NCBI GenBank assembly: GCA_947166955.1
Contig: CAMVGI010000120.1
Span: 1 to 5,146, forward strand
DNA: 5,146 nt
Direction: 5' to 3'
Origin: an uncultured Clostridia bacterium
GTDB taxonomy: Bacteria; Bacillota_A; Clostridia; Oscillospirales; Oscillospiraceae
Shown here: positions 1 to 4,569 of the stretch, piece after piece
Layout of the letters: each line of letters begins with the position of its first letter
How positions within the stretch are numbered: position 1 is the stretch's first letter
Notes under the pieces: model-generated
The model's database searches: none
What the model saw: only the letters and a program-made list of their open reading frames with translations
Told to the model about the DNA's origin: nothing
Translations under genes and position numbers: made by a program

Positions 1-2
1 TA

Positions 3-143
3 CCCAGCGGCGGGCAAATTGTCAATATCTCCTCCTACACCGACGCGCTGCGCGAGCTGCAACAAAAGGATTCGCAGTCGCCTACCCCCTACGCGGACGA
101 GCTGCGCAAACTGTTGGAAGATTTCGGAGAGGAGGGAAAATAA
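3..143 (+). CDS. C-terminal tail of an upstream effector cassette (partial)
   Basis: This is the final 46 codons of a gene that begins before the window, ending in TAA at 141-143. The protein opens with PSGGQIVNISSYTDALREL and ends in LLEDFGEEGK. It contains two copies of a Y-x-D-x-L-R motif (SYTDALREL and PYADELRKL), the same tail seen on the other cassettes here. Bases 1-55 are identical to 4351-4405, the region just after the barnase-like domain of the third cassette, so the missing body was probably also a barnase-like nuclease module (inference). The tail is of the EDFGEEGK subtype. A terminator follows immediately. No catalytic part is visible, so whether this unit is expressed or silent cannot be judged. 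Confidence 0.75.
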   Translation, partial: PSGGQIVNISSYTDALRELQQKDSQSPTPYADELRKLLEDFGEEGK

Positions 144-145
144 CA

Positions 146-185
146 AGCAAGCGCTCCGCCGTGAGGCGGGGCGCTTGCTGTTTTT
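146..185 (+). terminator. Intrinsic terminator after the upstream cassette
   Basis: The arms 146-160 and 165-179 form a 15-bp stem with one G-U pair and a GTGA loop, followed by G and TTTTT at 181-185. It starts 3 nt after the stop codon. The stem core (AAGCGC pairing with GCGCTT) recurs after the other three cassette tails. Confidence 0.85.
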
Positions 186-186
186 G

Positions 187-218
187 CCTCGCTCCCGTCA
201 GGCATGGTCGGCGAGGGC
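187..218 (+). repeat. Cassette-start repeat, copy 1
   Basis: This 32-nt stretch is identical to 4538-4569. It runs from just after the terminator T-run through the ATG of the cassette (CCCGTCAGGCATGGTCGGC in its centre). It marks the left edge of two cassettes whose junction sequences differ further downstream. There is no Shine-Dalgarno sequence before the ATG, so it looks like a recombination or breakpoint remnant and not a translation start region. Confidence 0.7.
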
Positions 219-1256
219 GCGGAGGAGCTGGTGAGCGGCGCGCTCGACCCCGCGCTGAAGACGATCTACAACGGCAAGCGCATGGGCGAGAACTACAGCG
301 AGCTGGAGGCAAGCGATCTGCTCTACGGCGCGCTTCTCGGCGCGGCGCTCGGCGGCGTCGGCGGTGCGGTGGAGAACGCGCGGGATTCTTATAATGGCAA
401 TCCACGCTTGCAGTTTGCGGAAGAAAAGAGTACAATTAGCACGGCGAACAGATTGGGAGGTGTGAACCATGCCTATCAGCAAGGAGCAGTTGGAGAAAAC
501 CAGACAAGCGATACGCGAGCACCAACGCAAAATGAGGGAAGATCCCGATTACAACGAGAAATACAAAGAGGTGAGCGAGCGTTTCGAGAAGACGATGCCA
601 TATCTGTTTGGGGATCCCAACAAGAAAAACTGACAGCCCGAGCAAAAGAGTATGGAACATCCGCGCAGTTTGAAAGTGCAGAAGAGTGGACGGCGAAAGC
701 TGCTGCCTATACGGATGCTGATGGCATTGTCCATATTAGAGATGATATGCCAAGTGACCGGTTTGAAGAAATTACCAATCATGAGCTTACTCATGTCTTG
801 AAGCGAAAAGGATTTCAGCCTTATCTTGACTTTTTAGAAGAGCTTCCGGCTGAACTTGATATGAGTAGCTTGAGCGCTCAAAAGCTGATTGATGCAGCGG
901 CAAGGCATAGAAATATTGATTTGTTCGGAACACTAACGGAGGAACAACTTGTAACGCTGTATGATGAAATAAACGCTTTAGTTTATGGAGCGGCTAAAAG
1001 CGGCTATGTGGAAGCTGTTCGGAATGATTTAACGGATGCGTTTCACGACTTTGACGCATATACCGAAAAATTGCAGGCGCTTCATGAGGCGTACATTTTG
1101 GAAAACCGGGATAAATCATTCGCAAAAAGAAACAATACTATTTCTTATGCTGACATTATGTGCGAGTTGCGACCGCAAACCTCGCAACCTACGACGCCTT
1201 ATTCTGACGAGCTTCGCAAGATTTTGGACGAACTTGGCGGATTCCGCGAACCGTAA
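204..1256 (+). CDS. Orphan effector cassette with zincin metallopeptidase domain
   Basis: An open frame of 350 codons. Residues 3-62 form the conserved junction, matching residues 305-364 of the complete effector at 1558-3591. They include a Gly/Ala-rich hydrophobic stretch (LLYGALLGAALGGVGG). Residues 63-135 are a variable linker. Residues ~135-300 carry a zincin-like metallopeptidase signature: HELTH at 193-197, preceded by a strand-like GIVHIRDD and followed by a helical acidic region (LYDEINALVYG), where a third zinc ligand could lie. The tail, 314-350, has two Y-x-D-x-[LM]-[RC] motifs and ends in GGFREP, like the complete gene. The substrate is unknown. The ATG at 204 has no Shine-Dalgarno sequence and sits about 20 nt after a terminator T-run, so this unit is probably not translated alone. 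I read it as a silent donor module. The frame also passes through a nested small ORF at 469-633. Confidence 0.75.
   Translation: MVGEGAEELVSGALDPALKTIYNGKRMGENYSELEASDLLYGALLGAALGGVGGAVENARDSYNGNPRLQFAEEKSTISTANRLGGVNHAYQQGAVGENQTSDTRAPTQNEGRSRLQREIQRGERAFREDDAISVWGSQQEKLTARAKEYGTSAQFESAEEWTAKAAAYTDADGIVHIRDDMPSDRFEEITNHELTHVLKRKGFQPYLDFLEELPAELDMSSLSAQKLIDAAARHRNIDLFGTLTEEQLVTLYDEINALVYGAAKSGYVEAVRNDLTDAFHDFDAYTEKLQALHEAYILENRDKSFAKRNNTISYADIMCELRPQTSQPTTPYSDELRKILDELGGFREP
210..389 (+). repeat. Junction repeat type A, copy 1 (cassette 1)
   Basis: Aligned by hand without gaps to 2470-2649: 21 differences in 180 nt (about 88 % identity) and 7 differences in 60 residues. Most changes are synonymous, so both copies have been kept as coding sequence. 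Similarity stops abruptly after the shared codons for ENARDS, where the effector-specific sequence begins. It would serve as the left homology arm for swapping cassettes. Confidence 0.85.
469..633 (+). CDS. Nested small ORF in the zincin cassette, possible immunity or accessory protein
   Basis: A 54-codon ORF in a different frame from the surrounding cassette. It begins MPISKEQLEKTRQAIREHQR and ends in TGA at 631-633. A strong Shine-Dalgarno sequence, GGGAGG at 455-460, precedes the ATG by 8 nt. The product is highly charged and looks helical (EKYKEVSERFEKTMPYLFGD in its second half), as expected of a real small protein more than of a random frame. It ends just before the zincin part starts in the other frame. 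I do not recognise a family. It could be an immunity or antitoxin-like protein kept from an earlier effector module, or a genuine dual-coded gene. Against it: small size, and overlap with another open frame that itself looks conserved downstream. Confidence 0.45.
   Translation: MPISKEQLEKTRQAIREHQRKMREDPDYNEKYKEVSERFEKTMPYLFGDPNKKN
1201..1256 (+). repeat. Tail repeat type A, copy 1
   Basis: These 56 nt align without gaps to 3536-3591, with only a few mismatches, both ending at the stop codon. They encode the Y-S-D-E-L-R-K motif and the GGFREP ending. This is the right-hand homology of the zincin module to the complete gene. Confidence 0.8.
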
Positions 1257-1258
1257 AT

Positions 1259-1298
1259 AAAAAGCAGGCGCTTGCCGCGAGGCGGGCGCTTGCTTTTT
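1259..1298 (+). terminator. Intrinsic terminator after the zincin cassette
   Basis: The arms 1264-1276 and 1281-1293 pair (13 bp including three G-U pairs) around a GCGA loop. The A-run before the left arm faces the T-run at 1294-1298. It begins 2 nt after the TAA. It would insulate the small gene and the complete effector downstream from transcription coming from the left. Confidence 0.8.
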
Positions 1299-1326
1299 AC
1301 CTTGGGCGCGGACGCTGGCGGGGCGG

Positions 1327-1554
1327 ATGCTCGCGCAGGGGCGCATGCCGGACGACGAGACGCTCGCGCTCGCGGGCATCACACGCGCGCAGGCAGAGGC
1401 GCTTTTGCCGGAGAAGGAGGAAGAGCCGGACTACGTGCCGGTGTTCACGCAGGCGCAGGCCTTCGACGCGAAAAAACGCGGGATGCTCTCGGGGCAGCTG
1501 CTGCGGGACTGGAACTTCTACCAGCACGGCGACCCCGACTACGGCGGGAGGTGA
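1327..1554 (+). CDS. Small conserved-looking protein upstream of the effector, probably 5'-truncated
   Basis: 75 codons from the ATG at 1327 (an alternative ATG is at 1345). The protein is acidic and helical in its first half (DETLALAGITRAQAEALLPE) and ends DWNFYQHGDPDYGGR. I recognise no family, but it reads as a real small phage-type protein, and codon use is GC-rich like the effector's N-terminal half. Its TGA at 1552-1554 is part of the Shine-Dalgarno sequence of the next gene, so the two are probably translationally coupled. There is only a weak purine run before either ATG. The frame stays open and protein-like upstream (RTLAGR just before 1327) until it meets the terminator of the preceding cassette. 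This suggests its original 5' end was removed when the cassettes were inserted or recombined here. Confidence 0.6.
   Translation: MLAQGRMPDDETLALAGITRAQAEALLPEKEEEPDYVPVFTQAQAFDAKKRGMLSGQLLRDWNFYQHGDPDYGGR
1547..1554 (+). promoter_or_regulatory. Ribosome binding site of the complete effector gene
   Basis: GGAGGTGA matches the anti-Shine-Dalgarno sequence in full. Its GGAGG core lies 6 nt before the ATG at 1558, and its TGA is the stop codon of the upstream small gene. It fixes the start of the effector. None of the cassette starts has such a site, which is the main reason for calling this the expressed copy. Confidence 0.9.
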
Positions 1555-1557
1555 CGC

Positions 1558-3591
1558 ATGGACGTTTCGGACGAACTCGAAAAGGCGGCGGGCGCAAGCC
1601 CGCCGCGCTCCGTAAAGGTCAGCGACCCGTTCGCCGACCGTCAGGAGGAGTCTGCGTGGGCGGCGGAGATGGCGCACATCAAAAAACGCGAGCGCGCGGA
1701 CGAGCGGGACAAGCTGCTCGTGCCGAGCGAATCGCGGCGGGAGAATGATGTGCCGTCGTTCGGTGAGCGGTTTTGGAAAACCGCTTCGGGCGGCACAAAA
1801 AGCAGCGCGTCGGCTCATACCAACAACGCGGGCAACGCGCTCTATGGCGAGGCGGCGCGTCAGCGGCAGCAGACAAGCGGCGAGATCAGCGCGTGGCAGG
1901 ATACCATCGACGCCTACCAAGACGTGTTGAACGACCCGTTGGCGAGCGCGTCCGAGCGCGATACCGCGTACAACGTGATAGGAGACCTCGGACGGCGCAT
2001 CGACGCGTATCAAAGCGCCTACGGAAGCGGCGGCGCAAACGAGCGCGCGGCGGAAAAGCTTTGGGACGCCGCGGACAGGACGGCGGACAGCGCGGCGGCG
2101 GACATCGCGCGGGCAAAGCAAGGCGGGGGAAAGGCAACGAACTTTCTTGTCGACGCGGGCGTATCCGGCACGCAGATCGCGGGCGACGCGCTGCTCTCGC
2201 CAATCCCCGGCGCGTCAATCGTGCCGATGGCGGCGCGCGTGATGGGTTCAAGCTCGCAGGAGGCACGGCGGAGCGGCGCGAGCTTTGAGGACGCGATGGC
2301 GTATGGCGGCGCAAATGCGCTCACGGAGGTCGCGACCGAAAAGATGTTCGATGGTCTCGCGGGCGTTTACGGCAAAGGCGCGGCGGACGAGATCGTGGAC
2401 GATGTGATTCGCCGCGCGTCAAAGAACCCGAACGTCCAAAAGGCGCTGAACGTCGCCGCGTCGAGCGCGGGCGAGAGCGTGGAGGAGGTTGTCAGCGGCG
2501 CGCTGGAACCCGCGCTCAAGACGATCTACAACGGCAAGAGCGCGGGGGAAAACTACAGCGAACTGGAGGCGGGCGACCTTCTCTACGGCGCGCTCCTCGG
2601 CGCGGCGCTCGGCGGCGTCGGCGGCGCGGTGGAGAATGCGCGGGATTCTGGCAATTCTCTCTTGCAGCCTGAAAAAATAGGGAGTAAACTATATGACGAA
2701 TCATCCATCCGTTATATAAGCGAGGGAGAAAGACCGGATTTTCAAGAGTTTGATCGCCAAGCATGGAAAGAACGAAAACAGCAAGCAGCGGTTGATTATG
2801 CTGTTTCTGACGATGAATCCACTTTTCTTGACTTCTATGTTGCGGGGTCTGCTTATGAAATGGCATGGTTGCAAAGAAATATTCCCCAAAACAAGTGGAG
2901 CGAATACGAGAAGACGAACATAGCGAGTGTTGAGTCGGCATTAAGAAAATTCCCAACGTTCAAAGGAAGAACATATCGTAATCTTGAATTCGGCAGACCC
3001 GGAGAGACGGCGGATGCCTATGAGAAGTTCCTTTCTGAGTATCAAGAGGGGAAAACGGTTACACTCAAGGCATTTTCGTCCGCGTCGAAAAGCCCTAATG
3101 GATATCCGACATTTGGGCAGGCTGTTCATTTGGTGATTGATGGTATTGACGCCTGCGATATTTCGGATTCTTTCGGTATTCCAACACAGCAGGAGGTTAT
3201 ATTTCTTCCGGGCACAAAACTGAAGATTGAACGAGTAACGGTTGCGAACGATGGGAAGCCACTGATTTTTGCAAAGGAGGAATTGATAAATGACATGGGA
3301 AGAAGTCTTGAAGTCTATGGATCCACAAAAAATGAAGGATTTCTTAAAGGAACGAGGGATGACATACGAGGAATTCACAAAAACGGACGAGTGGAAGGAG
3401 GCTTATCGAAAGGCGGCGGAATATCGCTTTACCAGCCCGGAACCATTTCTTCAGTAAGAGGGAGGAATGACCCTACCCCCTACGCCGACGCGTTGCGCGA
3501 ACTCCAGCAGCGCAGCGCTCAGCAGGACAGCCCCTATTCCGACGAGCTTCGCAAGCTTATGGACGAGTTCGGCGGATTCCGCGAACCGTAA
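1558..3591 (+). CDS. Complete polymorphic effector with C-terminal ADP-ribosyltransferase domain
   Basis: 677 residues. Residues 1-190 are polar and helical, with no recognised domain and no signal peptide. Residues 190-300 are a conserved-looking helical region (LVDAGVSGTQIAGD, EKMFDGLAGVYGKGAADEIV) that I associate with hypothetical clostridial phage proteins. Residues 305-364 are the junction shared with cassette 1, with a Gly/Ala-rich hydrophobic stretch at 341-358. Residues ~385-575 fit an R-S-E class ADP-ribosyltransferase: Arg474 in TYRNLEF, Ser508/Ser510 in AFSSASKSP, and Q544-x-E546 in TQQEVIFLPGTKLKI. The Q-x-E form is the C3-like arrangement; the target residue cannot be told from sequence. 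Residues 576-638 are a linker overlapped by a nested small ORF. Residues 639-677 are the duplicated Y-x-D-x-L-R tail ending GGFREP. The effector half is visibly more AT-rich than the N-terminal half. By analogy with phage polyvalent proteins, it may enter a host cell with phage or element DNA (inference). Confidence 0.85.
   Translation: MDVSDELEKAAGASPPRSVKVSDPFADRQEESAWAAEMAHIKKRERADERDKLLVPSESRRENDVPSFGERFWKTASGGTKSSASAHTNNAGNALYGEAARQRQQTSGEISAWQDTIDAYQDVLNDPLASASERDTAYNVIGDLGRRIDAYQSAYGSGGANERAAEKLWDAADRTADSAAADIARAKQGGGKATNFLVDAGVSGTQIAGDALLSPIPGASIVPMAARVMGSSSQEARRSGASFEDAMAYGGANALTEVATEKMFDGLAGVYGKGAADEIVDDVIRRASKNPNVQKALNVAASSAGESVEEVVSGALEPALKTIYNGKSAGENYSELEAGDLLYGALLGAALGGVGGAVENARDSGNSLLQPEKIGSKLYDESSIRYISEGERPDFQEFDRQAWKERKQQAAVDYAVSDDESTFLDFYVAGSAYEMAWLQRNIPQNKWSEYEKTNIASVESALRKFPTFKGRTYRNLEFGRPGETADAYEKFLSEYQEGKTVTLKAFSSASKSPNGYPTFGQAVHLVIDGIDACDISDSFGIPTQQEVIFLPGTKLKIERVTVANDGKPLIFAKEELINDMGRSLEVYGSTKNEGFLKGTRDDIRGIHKNGRVEGGLSKGGGISLYQPGTISSVRGRNDPTPYADALRELQQRSAQQDSPYSDELRKLMDEFGGFREP
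2470..2649 (+). repeat. Junction repeat type A, copy 2 (complete gene)
   Basis: The in-frame counterpart of 210-389 inside the complete effector, residues 305-364. The longest shared runs cover the codons for KTIYNGK and for LGAALGGVG. The point where homology stops is also where base composition drops, so it marks the boundary between the constant N-terminal region and the exchangeable effector. Confidence 0.85.
3290..3457 (+). CDS. Nested small ORF after the ADP-ribosyltransferase domain, possible immunity protein
   Basis: A 55-codon ORF in a different frame from the effector, starting MTWEEVLKSMDPQKMKDFLK and ending FTSPEPFLQ before TAA at 3455-3457. The Shine-Dalgarno sequence AAGGAGGA (3273-3280) is near perfect and 9 nt from the ATG. 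The product is charged and helical, with aromatic residues (ERGMTYEEFTKTDEWKEAYR in the middle). It looks more like a natural protein than the effector's own frame does over the same bases (GGLSKGGGISLYQPGTISSV). It sits directly after the catalytic domain, which is where an immunity gene would follow a toxin. No family is recognised. The alternative is that it is a remnant of a gene downstream of the ancestral transferase, now read through in another frame. Confidence 0.55.
   Translation: MTWEEVLKSMDPQKMKDFLKERGMTYEEFTKTDEWKEAYRKAAEYRFTSPEPFLQ
3536..3591 (+). repeat. Tail repeat type A, copy 2
   Basis: The counterpart of 1201-1256 at the end of the complete effector. It encodes the second Y-x-D-x-L-R motif and GGFREP. 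A first motif copy, PYADALREL, lies just upstream at 3478-3504. Confidence 0.8.
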
Positions 3592-3594
3592 AAC

Positions 3595-3637
3595 AAAAAA
3601 GCAAGCGCTTCGCCACGCGGCGGGGCGCTTGGTTTTT
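3595..3637 (+). terminator. Intrinsic terminator after the complete effector
   Basis: A 13-bp stem at 3602-3614/3619-3631 (two G-U pairs) with an ACGC loop. A preceding A-run (3595-3600) faces the T-run at 3633-3637. The stem is almost identical to the one at 4501-4530. Confidence 0.85.
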
Positions 3638-3675
3638 ACCTCGGCGCGCAGGCGGAGGCACGGCGCTCGGCGGAA

Positions 3676-3715
3676 TCGGCCAAGGCGGGCAGTATGTTGC
3701 GAACGGCCTGCGGGG
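3676..3715 (+). repeat. Junction repeat type B, copy 1
   Basis: 38 of 40 nt match 4694-4733 (counted by hand). It encodes GQGGQYVANGLRG in both cassettes. Only the last part of the type B junction is kept here; the earlier part, present at 4555-4693, is missing, so this module is truncated at its left end. Confidence 0.8.
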
Positions 3716-4350
3716 CGCGGCGAAAGCTGCGGAAGGCAAAAGCGAGACACAGGCACGGCAGACGGAACAAGCCGCCTCGGGCAAAGCGAGAAACGCAAGA
3801 AGGACTCAAATCAAGGCGGATACGGACATTGAGGCTGAGAATATTTCAAGAGGAGAGGCGGCGATCAATCGGCTGTTTCAGGAAGCGGAAACGGCGGACA
3901 ATCCGGAGAATCTCACCATTGAGGGCGCAATGTACCGTTCGGATTTGGGACCGATCGACTTCAAATGGGGGCGGCCTGGAACCGGGCAAAAGTTCAAACA
4001 TGGGTTTGGCCTTGCGCATCTTTTTGCGAAGAGAAACGCGGAGACAGGAAACGGTCGTGAAGTAGCAAACAAAATGGCGGAGGTCATCGCAAAAGCGACG
4101 GACGTGGACATTCAGCACTCTAATGACATACAGAGTGAAGTATACAATGCCCGCCTCCATTTTGATGGATATACTGCTGTTTTGGCAAAAAAGCCAAATA
4201 GCAACCATTGGCTGCTAACAGGCTGGGAAGACAATAATGAAGCGGCAGCATCTGCAACCGGAGAGGTACACGACTCTTCCGGCGCTACTGCCGCCACGCC
4301 TACACGGACTCGTCGTGACGGAGGGTATGCTGCCGCTCCGATAGGTAGTA

Positions 4351-4405
4351 TACCCAGCGGCGGGCAAATTGTCAATATCTCCTCCTACACCGACGCGCTG
4401 CGCGA
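4351..4405 (+). repeat. 55-bp exact repeat of the window start
   Basis: Identical to bases 1-55. It encodes PSGGQIVNISSYTDALR, the link between the barnase-like module and the tail. It shows that the cassette entering from the left belongs to the same module lineage. Confidence 0.9.
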
Positions 4406-4493
4406 TTTGCCGCAGCGGAATTCGCAATCTCCCCGCCCTACACGGACGCGTTCCGCGACCTTTTTGAAGACTTCGGGGAGGAGGGAAAATAAC

Positions 4494-4536
4494 AAAAAAG
4501 CAAGCGCTTCGCCGCGCGGCGGGGCGCTTGGTTTTT
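4494..4536 (+). terminator. Intrinsic terminator after the nuclease cassette
   Basis: The stem 4501-4513/4518-4530 (13 bp, two G-U pairs, GCGC loop) is preceded by an A-run and followed by TTTTT at 4532-4536. It is nearly the same sequence as the terminator at 3595-3637. Confidence 0.85.
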
Positions 4537-4537
4537 A

Positions 4538-4569
4538 CCTCGCTCCCGTCAGGCATGGTCGGCGAGGGC
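4538..4569 (+). repeat. Cassette-start repeat, copy 2
   Basis: Identical to 187-218. As there, it spans the end of the terminator region and the ATG GTC GGC GAG start, without a Shine-Dalgarno sequence. Confidence 0.7.

Larger units (their letters stand above)
3639..4492 (+). pseudogene. Silent effector cassette with barnase/colicin E5-like nuclease domain, no start codon, frameshifted tail
   Basis: The reading frame begins after the terminator with GGTALGGIGQGGQYVANGLRG, the end of the type B junction, and has no in-frame ATG until 3930. The linker is polar (AAKAAEGKSETQ). The nuclease domain, from about 3900 to 4230, has LGPIDFKWG, then HGFGLAHLFAKR, and ends NHWLLTGWE. This pattern is that of the putative barnase/colicin E5 endoribonuclease family (DUF3519/PBECR type) in phage polyvalent proteins; the His codon at 4017-4019 is a likely active-site residue. 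Next comes a low-complexity Thr/Ala/Arg linker, then GSIPSGGQIVNIS and the first tail motif. At 4431-4438 one base is missing relative to the other tails; one frame over, the sequence continues as YTDAFRDLFEDFGEEGK to TAA at 4490. Missing start and frameshift mark it as a non-expressed donor module, or the indel in the C-rich run is a sequencing error. Confidence 0.75.

Noticed and set aside
1297..2121. Long 274-codon open frame on the minus strand
   Set aside because: It is Arg/Ala-rich and lies opposite the small gene and the N-terminal half of the effector. It is a typical shadow of GC-rich codon use, with no ribosome binding site or recognisable motif.
3467..3832. ORF starting at an ATG with a purine-rich leader just after the nested small ORF
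   Set aside because: It reads the tail repeat out of frame, passes through the terminator and gives a low-complexity product.
3930..4438. Independent start of the nuclease at 3930 (GAGGG before the ATG)
   Set aside because: The domain pattern seems to begin before or at this Met, the purine run is modest, and the frame is continuous with the junction upstream. I treat it as internal, though translation from here cannot be excluded.
146..4536. Integron-like cassette array with attC sites
   Set aside because: The conserved palindromes end in T-runs and lack the GTTRRRY/RYYYAAC cores, cassettes carry only partial genes, and no integrase is seen.
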